The notes under the pieces were generated by a model that saw nothing but the letters and a program-made list of their open reading frames with translations, did no database searches and was not told the origin of the DNA. A stretch of DNA of 64,000 nucleotides from Bacteroidota bacterium (lineage in GTDB: Bacteria > Bacteroidota > Bacteroidia > Bacteroidales > DTGW01), in the NCBI GenBank assembly GCA_029572965.1, contig JAKPQD010000273.1, positions 123,568 through 187,567 on the forward strand, given 5' to 3'. The first letter of the stretch is position 1. Every line of letters starts with the position of its first letter. Of the stretch, positions 8,520-18,229 are shown in pieces. A program made the translations under genes and the position numbers.

Positions 8520-11120
8520 ATGCAAAACGACCTAACACCTGTCTCCGAAATTAAACAAGTTGACGATACAATGAGCAAAACACCAAAACAAACAAAAGTT
8601 CCAGGTACATTTACATATAAAGAAGCCTTCGAAAGCTCGGTTGCGTATTTTAAAGGCGATGAGATGGCTGCACAAGTGTGGATTAACAAATATGCATTAA
8701 AAGATTCGTTTGGGAATATCTATGAGCTTAACCCTGACCATATGCACCGGCGTATTGCCAAGGAAATTGCGCGCATTGAGGCAAAGTATGCCAATCCTAT
8801 GAGTGAAGAGGAAGTATATGAATATTTGAAAGATTTTAAGTATATTGTACCTCAGGGCAGCCCTATGACAGGTATTGGCAATAACTTTCAGATTGCTTCA
8901 TTATCTAACTGTTTTGTCATTGGAAATAGCGCAGACTCTTATGGAGGTATCATGAAGACAGACCAGGAGCAGGTCCAGTTGATGAAACGCCGTGGCGGTG
9001 TAGGGCACGACCTGTCGCATGTCCGTCCTTCTGGCAGCCCTGTATTGAACAGCGCACTCACTTCAACTGGAGTTGTTCCATTCATGGAAAGATATTCAAA
9101 CTCAACCCGTGAGGTTGCACAAGATGGCCGTAGAGGGGCATTGATGTTGTCTATTTCCAGCAAACACCCCGATGCCGAAAAATTTATTGATGCAAAGCTT
9201 GAACAGGGGAAGGTAACCGGGGCCAATGTATCGGTTAAGATTGATGATGATTTCATGCGCGCTGTCATAGATGGCACTGAATATATTCAACAATATCCTG
9301 TTGATTCGGCCAGTCCTTCATTTACAAAGAAAGTAGATGCCCGTGCTATTTGGAAAAAGATCGTGCATAATGCATGGAAATCTGCAGAACCCGGGATTTT
9401 ATTTTGGGATACTATTATACGCGAGTCTGTGCCTGATTGTTATTCACAATTTGGGTATAAAACTGTTTCTACCAACCCCTGTGGTGAGATACCTCTGTGT
9501 CCTTATGACAGCTGCAGGCTTTTAGCTATCAATCTTTATGGATATGTTGAAAATCCTTTCACTCCGCAGGCCCGTTTCAATTTTGACCTGTTCAAGCGAC
9601 ATGTAGCTGTTGCTCAACGTTTCATGGACGATATTATCGACTTAGAAATAGAGAAAATAGATGCTATCCTGAGAAAAATAGATGCAGATCCTGAAGATTT
9701 TGAAGTAAAACGTGTTGAAAAGAAACTTTGGGAAAGCATTCGTATTAAGACCGAGGAAGGCCGTCGTACCGGGGTAGGCATTACTGCTGAAGGTGATATG
9801 TTGGCTGCTCTTGGCATCCGTTATGGGAGCGACAATGCAATAGATTTTTCGGTAGAAGTACATCGTACCCTGGCATTGGAAGCTTATCGTTCTTCTGTTA
9901 ATTTGGCCAAAGAACGAGGCCCTTTCAGTATCTATGATTCACAACTCGAAAAGAACAATCCGTTTATCAACAGGCTTCGTAAAGAAGATGAAAAGTTGTA
10001 CCAAGATATGGTACGCTTTGGGCGTCGAAATATAGCCCTTTTGACTATTGCACCAACTGGCACTACCAGTATGATGACACAGACAACATCTGGTATTGAA
10101 CCTGTTTTTTTACCTGTTTACAAACGTCGTCGTAAAGTAAACCCTAATGATACTAATGTTAAAATAGTTTTTACTGATGAAGTTGGCGACCATTGGGAAG
10201 AATATGTTGTATTTCATCATAAATTCCTTACATGGCTTGAGGTAAACGGATATAATGTTGAAGAGGTAAAAAAATATGATCAGGAACAACTTAATGAGTT
10301 GGTAGCCAAATCGCCTTATTATAAGTCAACCTCTGCAGATGTTGACTGGCTGCAAAAGGTACACATGCAAGGCGAAATCCAAAAATGGGTTGACCACTCT
10401 ATCAGTGTTACCATCAACCTGCCCGAGAATGTAGATGAACAACTTGTGAGCGATTTGTATATCAAAGCATGGCAGAGCGGTTGCAAGGGTTGTACAGTGT
10501 ATCGCGAAAATTCACGTGCCGGGGTGCTTATTTCAAACAATGCCAAAAAAGAAAAGAAAGAAAGTTTTTCTGAACCAATAAAACGTCCTAAAGTATTAGA
10601 TGCAGAGATTGTTCGTTTCAAAAACAACAACGAAAACTGGATTGCATTTGTGGGCATTTTGGATGGTCAGCCTTATGAGATATTTACAGGTTTGCAGGAT
10701 GAGGATATTTTCCCGATTCCAAAATCAATTACAAAAGGAAAGATCATCAAGAATAAAGATGAGGATGGGAATACCCGTTATGACTTCCAATACACCGACA
10801 AATATGGCTATAAAAACACCTTAGGGGGTTTGTCTCACCAGGTTAATAAAGGATATTGGAATTATGCCAAACTTATATCGAGTGTATTGCGTTATGGCAT
10901 GCCTATTCCTGAGTTGGTCAACTTGGTTAGTTCATTGCAGCTTGATAGCGAAACAATCAATACTTGGAAAAATGGCGTTGAACGTGCTTTGAAGAAATTT
11001 ATCCCGGATGGCACACAGGCAAAAGCTGGTCAAAAATGCGGAGCTTGTGGTTCAGAAAGTTTAGTATATCAAGAAGGTTGCCTCACGTGCAAAAACTGTG
11101 GCAACTCGAAATGTGGTTGA
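8520..11120 (+). CDS. nrdJ: Adenosylcobalamin-dependent (class II) ribonucleotide reductase
   Basis: At 866 residues, it matches class II reductases, which reduce ribonucleotides to deoxyribonucleotides without oxygen dependence. Seen in the sequence: the first redox cysteine in IASLSNCFVIGN near residue 130, the active-site block STNPCGEIPLCPYDSC near residue 320, the LLTIAPTGTTSMM nucleotide loop, and a block around GCKGCTVYRENSR. The C-terminus is a cysteine-rich tail (CGAC, CLTCKNC, SKCG) that probably shuttles electrons or binds zinc. The start is the ATG just after an AT-rich leader with possible operators. It is monocistronic with a strong terminator, and no class I subunits lie nearby. 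It depends on cobalamin, but no cobalamin genes or riboswitch are in the window. Confidence 0.93.
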   Translation: MQNDLTPVSEIKQVDDTMSKTPKQTKVPGTFTYKEAFESSVAYFKGDEMAAQVWINKYALKDSFGNIYELNPDHMHRRIAKEIARIEAKYANPMSEEEVYEYLKDFKYIVPQGSPMTGIGNNFQIASLSNCFVIGNSADSYGGIMKTDQEQVQLMKRRGGVGHDLSHVRPSGSPVLNSALTSTGVVPFMERYSNSTREVAQDGRRGALMLSISSKHPDAEKFIDAKLEQGKVTGANVSVKIDDDFMRAVIDGTEYIQQYPVDSASPSFTKKVDARAIWKKIVHNAWKSAEPGILFWDTIIRESVPDCYSQFGYKTVSTNPCGEIPLCPYDSCRLLAINLYGYVENPFTPQARFNFDLFKRHVAVAQRFMDDIIDLEIEKIDAILRKIDADPEDFEVKRVEKKLWESIRIKTEEGRRTGVGITAEGDMLAALGIRYGSDNAIDFSVEVHRTLALEAYRSSVNLAKERGPFSIYDSQLEKNNPFINRLRKEDEKLYQDMVRFGRRNIALLTIAPTGTTSMMTQTTSGIEPVFLPVYKRRRKVNPNDTNVKIVFTDEVGDHWEEYVVFHHKFLTWLEVNGYNVEEVKKYDQEQLNELVAKSPYYKSTSADVDWLQKVHMQGEIQKWVDHSISVTINLPENVDEQLVSDLYIKAWQSGCKGCTVYRENSRAGVLISNNAKKEKKESFSEPIKRPKVLDAEIVRFKNNNENWIAFVGILDGQPYEIFTGLQDEDIFPIPKSITKGKIIKNKDEDGNTRYDFQYTDKYGYKNTLGGLSHQVNKGYWNYAKLISSVLRYGMPIPELVNLVSSLQLDSETINTWKNGVERALKKFIPDGTQAKAGQKCGACGSESLVYQEGCLTCKNCGNSKCG

Positions 11121-11153
11121 GCCCAATTACTTTTATATAACATTTGTTAGGAA

Positions 11154-11185
11154 AAGCTCCCTGAATATTTGTGGGAGCTTTTTTT
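11154..11185 (+). terminator. Terminator of nrdJ
   Basis: AAGCTCCC at 11154-11161 pairs with GGGAGCTT at 11173-11180, followed by a T-run. Confidence 0.9.
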
Positions 11186-11306
11186 ATTTTTTAGTTCCTT
11201 TCAGTGAATTTTTAATGTTGCCAATATTTTGCACCATCAAACAGAAGAGTTGATGTTGGGCAATGCAACAAAAACAATAGCTTCTGTTTAGTTTTTTGGG
11301 GTTATT

Positions 11307-12101
11307 TTACACCGCTACCTCGCCTTTGATATGTGGATGCGGGTCATAACCTTCAAGCAGAAAGTCTTCGTATTTAAAGTCAAAAATACTATTTACATTT
11401 CTGACAATCTTCATTGTAGGCAATGGCCTCGGTTCTCGGGACAACTGCAGTTTGACTTGCTCTAAATGATTGAGATAAATATGGGCATCACCAAAAGTAT
11501 GCACAAACTCACCGGGTTTTAGGTTGCACACTTGAGCTATCATCATGGTTAACAAGGCATACGATGCTATATTAAACGGAACTCCAAGAAAAATATCTGC
11601 ACTACGCTGATAAAGCTGGCACGAGAGCTTGCCATTAGCCACGTAAAACTGAAACATGGTATGACATGGCGGAAGAGCCATTTTATCAATGTCTCCAGGA
11701 TTCCAGGCGCTAACAATCAGTCGTCGTGAGTCCGGGTTCGTTTTGATCATATCTATAAGCTGTGATATTTGGTCTATTGTCCGGCCATCTGCCGTTTGCC
11801 ACGAACGCCATTGTTTTCCGTAAACAGGCCCAAGGTCTCCGTTTTTATCAGCCCATTCGTCCCAAATAGAAACATTGTTATCTTTAAGAAACCTGATGTT
11901 TGTTTCGCCACGAAGGAACCAAAGCAACTCGTATATGATAGAGCGGGTATGAAGCTTTTTGGTTGTGAGTAAAGGGAATCCCTCGCCAAGGTCAAACCTC
12001 ATCTGGTATCCAAAAATGCTGATAGTACCTGTACCTGTGCGGTCATCTTTTTTTGTCCCGTTATCTAAAACGTGTTGTAAAAGGCCTAAATACTGCTTCA
12101 T
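11307..12101 (-). CDS. thyA: Thymidylate synthase
   Basis: At 264 residues it has the standard length of ThyA. The phosphate-binding RTGTGT is at residues 21-26, the catalytic cysteine is C146 in [10 protein letters not shown], and [18 protein letters not shown] and the C-terminal AV are present. It methylates dUMP to dTMP using methylenetetrahydrofolate in the cytoplasm. The gene lies 7 nt downstream of the Gate-domain membrane protein gene, on the same strand, so the two are probably co-transcribed. The usual folA (dihydrofolate reductase) neighbour is absent. Confidence 0.97.
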   Translation of the reverse strand: MKQYLGLLQHVLDNGTKKDDRTGTGTISIFGYQMRFDLGEGFPLLTTKKLHTRSIIYELLWFLRGETNIRFLKDNNVSIWDEWADKNGDLGPVYGKQWRSWQTADGRTIDQISQLIDMIKTNPDSRRLIVSAWNPGDIDKMALPPCHTMFQFYVANGKLSCQLYQRSADIFLGVPFNIASYALLTMMIAQVCNLKPGEFVHTFGDAHIYLNHLEQVKLQLSREPRPLPTMKIVRNVNSIFDFKYEDFLLEGYDPHPHIKGEVAV

Positions 12102-12108
12102 TGCATGA

Positions 12109-13050
12109 TTATTTTACTGAGCTAATTTCGTTTTTTTTTTGTAAAAAGAAAAGTTCTGCTTTATATATCCAAACAGCAAACATAGCAAGGATTAAACGCG
12201 GAAAAACAATCCACCAGGCTGAAACCCCAATAGCAACGAACAAAAGCGTATCTTCAAGTAATGAATGGCTAATACCAACATGATGATTGAGCAGGTCTGC
12301 ATCGCGAAGTTTCAGTTTGCCCGACTCTACTTGCTCTATCATTATAGCTGAGCCATAAGTAAGGCCTACTACATTGGCAATAAGCCAATGAAATGAAGTA
12401 TTTTCGGACAATCCAAAAGGTTTCATCAACGGCCTGAAAGCTGCTGAAAGCTTTTGCATGATGCCCATATATTCCAGGAAACGTTGTATAAACATCAGGC
12501 CAATAATAATCCCTATCACTTTGAAAGAAAGGAATACCGAGTCAAACACCCAGTTTTTCATGACTTGTGTAAGGGTAAGATGTTGCCCTGCCTTAGTAAC
12601 AATATGTTGAACATATGTTGATGCAGGCAATAACCAATTGAAAAGAATTCCGGCAATAATAGCCATAGAAATACGCAATATGACCATGCGCGCAGCTTGC
12701 GAGCCTGTCTTTTTTTGTATCGCCGTTTCGATAATCAGGTTATGGGCTATAAGGCACATGATAGCCAAAATGGTTATCTCGCGGATACCAAAACCAATAG
12801 TACCAATAACCGCAATAGCTGCATAAATATTGAGTAAAATACTGGTGATAAATACAAGTGCACCCTCTCCTCCTACCCCAATAAACGAGAATACCGGCTT
12901 AAAAACAGAAGCAATAACTTCGAGCCACCCAAAATACTGCATAAGCATCACTACAAACGAAACGGGCAACATGATTTTAATCATCCACCAAGCCGTGCTT
13001 AATGCTTTGTGAAATAAGCCTTTAAATATCTCTGAAAATACCGTTTTCAT
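12109..13050 (-). CDS. Nucleoside recognition (Gate) domain membrane protein
   Basis: This is a 313-residue integral membrane protein with about eight hydrophobic segments and a two-fold repeat: each half has a Gate-like hairpin ([19 protein letters not shown] in the first, [25 protein letters not shown] in the second). This is the nucleoside-recognition/SpmA-SpmB-type fold. The second half keeps [17 protein letters not shown], a conserved polar stretch between helices. The family has been linked to nucleoside or other small-molecule transport, but the substrate is not known here. Its position directly ahead of thyA fits a role in pyrimidine or nucleoside handling; that link is inferred from context only. 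Confidence 0.75.
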   Translation of the reverse strand: MKTVFSEIFKGLFHKALSTAWWMIKIMLPVSFVVMLMQYFGWLEVIASVFKPVFSFIGVGGEGALVFITSILLNIYAAIAVIGTIGFGIREITILAIMCLIAHNLIIETAIQKKTGSQAARMVILRISMAIIAGILFNWLLPASTYVQHIVTKAGQHLTLTQVMKNWVFDSVFLSFKVIGIIIGLMFIQRFLEYMGIMQKLSAAFRPLMKPFGLSENTSFHWLIANVVGLTYGSAIMIEQVESGKLKLRDADLLNHHVGISHSLLEDTLLFVAIGVSAWWIVFPRLILAMFAVWIYKAELFFLQKKNEISSVK

Positions 13051-13201
13051 TCCTGAATTTTTGATTTACAAAACAATAAATAATTATGCGGATTTGCTGT
13101 TTGCAGTTGAAAAATAATTGTTTAAACTTCAAAATCCGTATTTATCAAACATTTTCAATCAAAAAAGGACTTTAAAACAAGTGAAGTATTCCAAACTGCC
13201 T

Positions 13202-13209
13202 TACTTTTG
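13202..13209 (+). promoter_or_regulatory. Promoter -7 box of hpt
   Basis: TACTTTTG matches TAnnTTTG and ends 14 nt before the hpt ATG, implying a very short 5' leader. Confidence 0.5.
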
Positions 13210-13223
13210 CAAAAAATCAGGGT

Positions 13224-13760
13224 ATGCAAAGCATCTCCATCGACAACAAAGAATTTATCCCATACATATCAAAAGACAAGATTACATTGCTTGTAGAGCA
13301 TGTTGCCCAAAAGATAAACAATGAACTTTGTAATGAAGACGTTGTTTTTATTGGGGTACTTAACGGGTCGTTTATCTTTATGGCAGATTTGATAAGGGAA
13401 ATAAATTTTCATGTAACTATATCCTTTATCAAACTTGCCTCATACCAAGCTGACAAATCAAGCGGTGAAGTAAAACAAATTATTGGGCTCAATATCGACC
13501 TTAAGGGCAAGACAGTTGTTATAGTTGAAGATATTATTGATACTGGCATAACGCTGGAATATTTATTAAAGCAGATTGAGCAACAACAGCCTGCCAAAAT
13601 AAAGGTAGCATCAATGTTTTTCAAACCAAAGGCTTGTAAAATGCCTGTTCACATCGATTATCTTGGCACGGAAATCCCGAACGACTTTGTCATCGGCTAT
13701 GGGCTTGATTACAATGGCTTTGGCCGCAATTTGCCTGACCTTTACCGGTTGAAAAGCTGA
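13224..13760 (+). CDS. hpt: Hypoxanthine phosphoribosyltransferase
   Basis: At 178 residues it has the usual length. The phosphoribosyl pyrophosphate loop VVIVEDIIDTGIT is at residues 98-110, and the substrate-flap region with SY and the C-terminal FVIGYGLDYNGFGRNLPDLY are intact. It converts hypoxanthine (and usually guanine) to IMP/GMP for purine salvage. It is transcribed away from the Gate/thyA operon and has its own -7 box. A dispersed repeat follows before panC. Confidence 0.93.
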   Translation: MQSISIDNKEFIPYISKDKITLLVEHVAQKINNELCNEDVVFIGVLNGSFIFMADLIREINFHVTISFIKLASYQADKSSGEVKQIIGLNIDLKGKTVVIVEDIIDTGITLEYLLKQIEQQQPAKIKVASMFFKPKACKMPVHIDYLGTEIPNDFVIGYGLDYNGFGRNLPDLYRLKS

Positions 13761-13785
13761 AATGTATGACTGCCAGAATAGCAAA

Positions 13786-13847
13786 TAAACCACCCCAACC
13801 TCCCGCCTCAATCGGGACAAGCTCTCCTTATAAAGGAGGGGAAAGAT
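13786..13847. repeat. Dispersed intergenic repeat, long copy
   Basis: It begins TAAACCACCCC and ends TCCTTATAAAGGAGGGGAAA; the same two blocks recur at 44768-44807. Between them this copy carries a 20-25-nt insert with a CCCG/CGGG hairpin and the GGGACAAGC core seen elsewhere in the window. CTCCTT/AAGGAG forms a second hairpin. It lies between hpt and panC and encodes nothing. Confidence 0.6.
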
Positions 13848-13942
13848 TGCACACTTTATGCTTCAGTAGAAATAGATTGGAGAAGCATTTACTTTCTGCA
13901 ATCCTTTAATCAGTCATTTGTCATTCGTAATTAGTAATTAAT

Positions 13943-14782
13943 ATGCAAATCATTAAATCATCCAAAGAGCTTCATAGCCAGATGCTTCAATACCGGGAAG
14001 AAGGCAAAACCATTGGGTTTGTACCAACCATGGGAGCATTGCATGAAGGTCACATTTCACTTGTTTCGCAATGCCGTTCAGAAAATGATGTAGTAGTGGT
14101 CAGTATTTTTGTAAACCCTACGCAATTCAATGACCCGAAAGACCTTGAGCGTTATCCCCGAACATTAGAAGCCGATACAGCTATGCTCGAGAAAGCAAAA
14201 TGCGACATTATCTTTCATCCGGAAGTAAACGAGATGTACCCAGAAAAAGATACCCGCGTGTTTGAATTCGGCCAGCTTGACAAAGTAATGGAAGGTAAAC
14301 ACCGTCCCGGGCACTTTAATGGAGTAGCACAGGTAGTTACCAAACTATTTGATATTGTTGTTCCGCACAAAGCTTACTTTGGCGAGAAAGATTTTCAGCA
14401 GCTTGCCATTATACAGTATTTTGTAAAGCAGTTGAAATATGACATACAAATAATACCCTGTCCTATTGTACGCGAGCCTGACGGTTTGGCTATGAGTTCG
14501 CGCAACAAGCTGCTAACTCCCGAACATAGGGCTGCAGCGCCGTTAATTTCAAAAATCATCTTTGAATCGAAGAAATTAAAAGGCTCTAAAAAGGTGGACG
14601 AGCTAAAACAATGGGTTATCGGACAAATCAACAATAACGAACTTTTAAAGGTAGAGTATTTTGAACTCTCAGACAGATACACCCTTCAACCTATTAAAAA
14701 TTGGGAAGACAGCAAAGATGTTGTTGGCTGCATTGCAGTATTTGCTGGAAAAATACGGCTAATAGATAATGTACTTTATTAA
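13943..14782 (+). CDS. panC: Pantothenate synthetase
   Basis: At 279 residues it has the family length. The ATP-binding HIGH-like motif is in PTMGALHEGHISLV near residues 29-42; VNPTQFNDPKDLERYPR, GKHRPGHFNGVAQVV and YFGEKDFQQLAII follow, then the KMS-like MSSRNKLL. It condenses pantoate and beta-alanine with ATP to make pantothenate for coenzyme A. No panB or panD lies in the window. A 13-bp hairpin shared with the convergent gliding operon follows. Confidence 0.97.
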   Translation: MQIIKSSKELHSQMLQYREEGKTIGFVPTMGALHEGHISLVSQCRSENDVVVVSIFVNPTQFNDPKDLERYPRTLEADTAMLEKAKCDIIFHPEVNEMYPEKDTRVFEFGQLDKVMEGKHRPGHFNGVAQVVTKLFDIVVPHKAYFGEKDFQQLAIIQYFVKQLKYDIQIIPCPIVREPDGLAMSSRNKLLTPEHRAAAPLISKIIFESKKLKGSKKVDELKQWVIGQINNNELLKVEYFELSDRYTLQPIKNWEDSKDVVGCIAVFAGKIRLIDNVLY

Positions 14783-14821
14783 AAAACAGGCCTAACAAGA
14801 TAAAAAACTGTTAGGCCTGTT
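14781..14821. terminator. Terminator between panC and the gliding operon
   Basis: AACAGGCCTAACA at 14785-14797 pairs perfectly over 13 bp with 14809-14821. Read leftward it is followed by TTTTTT, so it is a strong terminator for the gld operon; rightward, for panC, the T-tail is weak. Confidence 0.85.
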
Positions 14822-14837
14822 AAAATTTACTTTCAGA

Positions 14838-15818
14838 TTATTTTTTCTTTTTTTCTTTCGTGGCAAAGAAAGATGATTGAGGTTTAAATATCTCATCAAA
14901 CAGTTTATTTTTGGCACTTTCAAAATATGATTTGGGGTTTTGGGTTGAATTTATAATAAATTTTGAACCATCACTGCTTGCTTCAATACTAACAGGCTGC
15001 ATATCTTTTCCTTCTACTCTGACTAGCCATGCAGGCGCATTAAGGGCAGACTGGTTATCGACAAATGAAGAGGCATTTTTATAAGAAAGGGCACTGATAT
15101 AAGAAGCAACTTTTGCTGAATCTGCCATTTTATCGCCAATAAACCATTTTTTATCTTTCAATTCCAGTGTATAGCTGCTATCTGCAGGGTATTTAAACGT
15201 GATTTTTTCTATTTTGTTGGTTTCAAATCGGGCAAGCGTTTGTTTACGGAATGCAGTAAACTGCTGGTTAAATGTAAACGTCAGGAATCCGTCAACGGCG
15301 TACACTTCATCTTCATCTGCAGGCCTCACATAAGTAGAGCCAATAACGCCACCCCCATACATTCCTCCATAAGGATTTTGACTTTGCTGATATGTAAAAC
15401 GCCCAATCATCAGGTCTGCTACGACATCATTACCTTCAAACACTTTAACGCGTGTTGCAGTAGTATCACTAACCTTAAAATCGTCCCATTTGTCTTTATT
15501 TTTTGCCACGAGGCTTTTTACTTTTATCTCAGAAAGAGTAATGATAAGGTTATTTATCACATTTTCGTCAACCTCGGCAGTTATATTGCCTTTTGAAACC
15601 TTCCAATCTTTGCCAATTTTAGAAAATAAAATTTCCTGTCTGTTTTCAGCAACAGGGTAAATAGCAATTCTACTAACCTTTGTAGTGTCAATTTTGACCA
15701 AAGCGGTATTTAATGTACTTTCTGTCTGGGTTTTCTGGTACCATTTGACCAGGACAAATACTATTATGAGCCCTGCCAATACAATGAGCAAGGTTTTATT
15801 ATTAATTTTATTAGACAT
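14838..15818 (-). CDS. DUF4340 domain protein, last gene of the gld ABC operon
   Basis: The start is set at MSNKINNK; this leaves an 8-nt overlap with the end of gldG, whereas the longer open frame overlaps by 77 nt. The protein has one N-terminal membrane anchor (TLLIVLAGLIIVFVLVKWY) and then a periplasmic part with DUF4340 features: FSKIGKDWKV, paired strand modules, and a C-terminal KNKLFDEIFKP. DUF4340 proteins commonly accompany gldG-like ABC-2 accessory proteins. It is the distal gene of gldA-gldF-gldG, so a part in the same envelope complex is likely but unproved. Confidence 0.8.
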   Translation of the reverse strand: MSNKINNKTLLIVLAGLIIVFVLVKWYQKTQTESTLNTALVKIDTTKVSRIAIYPVAENRQEILFSKIGKDWKVSKGNITAEVDENVINNLIITLSEIKVKSLVAKNKDKWDDFKVSDTTATRVKVFEGNDVVADLMIGRFTYQQSQNPYGGMYGGGVIGSTYVRPADEDEVYAVDGFLTFTFNQQFTAFRKQTLARFETNKIEKITFKYPADSSYTLELKDKKWFIGDKMADSAKVASYISALSYKNASSFVDNQSALNAPAWLVRVEGKDMQPVSIEASSDGSKFIINSTQNPKSYFESAKNKLFDEIFKPQSSFFATKEKKKK

Positions 15819-17337
15819 ATCGTTCCTCCATTCTTTTAATTCGTTGAATACGTTTAGCTTGAGCTCGCCAAATCCCATAAGCCCCAATGAGTAAAATGGG
15901 CAACAAGAAATTGAGCCATTTCAGGGTTGTTCTGGTTCCATCACCCAGTTCATCCAAAGGCCTTGCTGTTACAGATTTTGTCCGGAGCTCAATAAGGCCA
16001 GTGTCATCTGAAAGCCAATCGATACTGTTTACAAACATATTGATATTATCAGGAGAAAGTTTTTGTTGTTCGCCTTGTTTCCCGTTGATAACAAAATCCC
16101 CATCGCCAATAATTACAAGTTTTGAACGTTGATCCCCAGCCAATTTCCCTTCCAAAGTGGCAGCTACAACAAGTTGATGTTTTGGAAAATCACTTTCATG
16201 CCAAATTCTCTGGATATTAAAAAATACTGGTAATTGTTCAATGTTTGATTTATCAGAGGTATAAGCCAACGGAGTATAAATATTGGCAGGTGAACCATTG
16301 TACTCAATAGTGCTTGCAAAAGGCAGTATTACAGCTTCCAGGCCACTGCCAATTGAGGTTTTTGAAAAAGTTTTAATTACAGGGATGTAAGGGAATTGTA
16401 TTTGTTGTATCATCTGAAATGCGCCATTTTTCTGTACAACCTGAATTTGCGAGCAGGAAGCATCAATAACAATATTTTGATTTAAAAGAATCCCTTTTGT
16501 TTTAAGCCATTGATCAATTCCAGCGGCAGATGCAGAAGCAATAGCCTGCTGAAGGTTAGCGTTTACATTGCTTGCTGCTACTAAAATTTTTCCGCCACGT
16601 GCCAAAAATGCATCCAATTGTGCAAAGTGGCTTTGCTTAATAGAATCGGTTGGCCTAACAATAGCAATTGTCTTAATTCTTTCGGGGATGGCTGCACTAT
16701 CGTTTAATGTTAAGGGCTCAACCTGGTAAAGAACGCTAAGCTCTGCATAAACCTGCGCCAATTCTTGTATTTGTGGCTCTCCATGTCCTTGTAATATGCC
16801 AACTGATGGCTTTTCAACTACAGAAAGTTTCTTAATAGCTTTAGATAGTGTATATTCTAAAGCTGCACCAGGCTGAATAACAGGTATTACTTCTTTTCTG
16901 TCGCCCATTGAAATTATAGCGCCCAAATATGCTTTTTGCTGTTTCATCTGGTCTTTTTCACGAACATCAATCATCACAGGTTGAATCCCTTCCTGAGTTG
17001 CTTCTTGTTCAATATCTTCTTTGGCTGAAGGATCAACAAACTCATATACCACCATGCCTTTTGAGCGGTTGTTGTATTCAACAAGCATTTCTTTAAAGTC
17101 TTTGCGGACTTTTGCAACATTGGGCGGTACATTTTCAGAAAAATAGGCCTTTACTGTGATTGGTTCGTGCAAATTTTTCAATAAATCTTTAGTTGCCCAA
17201 CTTAGGGTGTATTGTTTGTCTTCGCTAAAATCGACACGAAGAAAAAAGTCTTGCGAAATAAGATTGGCTACCAGTACTATTGCAGTAATTAGCACAACTG
17301 ATGTTATCCATTTATTTTTCATCTTATTTTTCATCAT
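15811..17337 (-). CDS. gldG: Gliding motility ABC accessory protein GldG
   Basis: It is 508 residues long with one transmembrane segment near each end (ITSVVLITAIVLVANLI and LKWLNFLLPILLIGAYGIW). Between them is a large periplasmic domain with the GldG-type ABC-2 accessory pattern: an N-terminal FSEDKQYTLSWATKDLLKNL, then VGILQGHGEPQ and a VIGDGDFVIN motif near residue 430. GldG works with GldA and GldF as a presumed ABC transporter; it is required for gliding in flavobacteria, although orthologues also occur in non-gliders. The start could be the first or the sixth codon (MKNKWITS). It is separated from gldF by 126 nt that hold an inverted repeat, and overlaps the DUF4340 gene. Confidence 0.88.
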   Translation of the reverse strand: MMKNKMKNKWITSVVLITAIVLVANLISQDFFLRVDFSEDKQYTLSWATKDLLKNLHEPITVKAYFSENVPPNVAKVRKDFKEMLVEYNNRSKGMVVYEFVDPSAKEDIEQEATQEGIQPVMIDVREKDQMKQQKAYLGAIISMGDRKEVIPVIQPGAALEYTLSKAIKKLSVVEKPSVGILQGHGEPQIQELAQVYAELSVLYQVEPLTLNDSAAIPERIKTIAIVRPTDSIKQSHFAQLDAFLARGGKILVAASNVNANLQQAIASASAAGIDQWLKTKGILLNQNIVIDASCSQIQVVQKNGAFQMIQQIQFPYIPVIKTFSKTSIGSGLEAVILPFASTIEYNGSPANIYTPLAYTSDKSNIEQLPVFFNIQRIWHESDFPKHQLVVAATLEGKLAGDQRSKLVIIGDGDFVINGKQGEQQKLSPDNINMFVNSIDWLSDDTGLIELRTKSVTARPLDELGDGTRTTLKWLNFLLPILLIGAYGIWRAQAKRIQRIKRMEERYV

Positions 17338-17362
17338 AGTTATTTTTAATTTTTTTAAATGA

Positions 17363-17416
17363 ATGATAGCTTGCTCCCAACAATAAATATTTTCGTGTTT
17401 GTGCCTGAGCTATCAT
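17363..17416. repeat. Inverted repeat between gldF and gldG
   Basis: ATGATAGCT (17363-17371) and AGCTATCAT (17408-17416) are exact inverted copies around a 36-nt loop in the only sizeable gap of this operon. It could be an mRNA-processing hairpin or an operator; there is no T-run to make it a terminator. Confidence 0.4.
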
Positions 17417-17463
17417 GGGTGTTGCATTACATTACTATTTTGGATTTTACAAAATATTACACA

Positions 17464-18222
17464 TTAACCATTCACCTTTCTTTTTGCCAGATTATTCTCC
17501 GTTAGGAATAAACCCAGGAAAATTAAAGAAAGAAAATACACCAGGTCTTTGGTATCAAGCACTCCACGCTGTATGCTTTCAAAATGGTTAGAAAGGCTGA
17601 GCATGTTAAAAAATTCTCCAATACTGCCTTTAAAGTTGTTGGCCAGAATATCAAAAATAATATGAAAGAATAACCCAATAAATAAGGCCGACAAAAAGGC
17701 AACTATCTGGTTATTCGTCAGAGAACTGGCATAAAGGCCAATAGCAATATAAACCCCACTCATTAAAGCAAGTCCAAGGTATCCGCAAATAACTTCACCG
17801 TTATCTACATTGCCTATAGACGCCAATGTAATTACATAAGGCAAAGTAAGGGCTAAAGAAATGCATATCAACAAAAATGCCGCTAAAAATTTGCCTAATA
17901 CCAATTGTCTGTCAGATACGGCTTTTGTCAAAAGCAATTCGATAGTACCTGTCTTACGTTCTTCTGCAATCATACGCATTGTAAGAGCCGGGATAAATAT
18001 AAATAAGCTCCAGTAGGCAATAGAAAAGAATGGACGAAGTGTTGCCTGTCCAATTAAAAAAATGTCACTACCAAACATCCAGGTAAAAAAGCCACTAAAA
18101 CCTAAAAATAACACCAGCAGGATGTAGGCAATAAGCGAGTCGAAAAAGCTGTTCAACTCTTTTTTGGTTATAATCCACACAGAATTCATGTTTTTAAAAT
18201 ATTTCGTGGTTGTATTATTCAT
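17464..18222 (-). CDS. gldF: Gliding motility ABC permease GldF
   Basis: This 252-residue ABC-2-type permease has about six membrane segments. It begins with an amphipathic KELNSFFDSLIAYI, and keeps MRMIAEERKTGTIELLLTKAVSD, the conserved coupling loop of this permease class. It starts 7 nt after gldA. An internal start at MNSVWIITKKE is the alternative beginning and would match most homologues better. It forms the membrane channel partner of GldA; what the transporter moves is not known. Confidence 0.87.
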   Translation of the reverse strand: MNNTTTKYFKNMNSVWIITKKELNSFFDSLIAYILLVLFLGFSGFFTWMFGSDIFLIGQATLRPFFSIAYWSLFIFIPALTMRMIAEERKTGTIELLLTKAVSDRQLVLGKFLAAFLLICISLALTLPYVITLASIGNVDNGEVICGYLGLALMSGVYIAIGLYASSLTNNQIVAFLSALFIGLFFHIIFDILANNFKGSIGEFFNMLSLSNHFESIQRGVLDTKDLVYFLSLIFLGLFLTENNLAKRKVNG

Positions 18223-18229
18223 TTTATTC

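Noticed and set aside
12109..13050. Spore maturation proteins as a sign of sporulation
   Set aside because: The Gate-domain family is widespread in non-spore-formers and all other features are Bacteroidota.
15240..15596. Forward open frame of 118 codons
   Set aside because: Opposite the DUF4340 gene, with no credible start region or domain.
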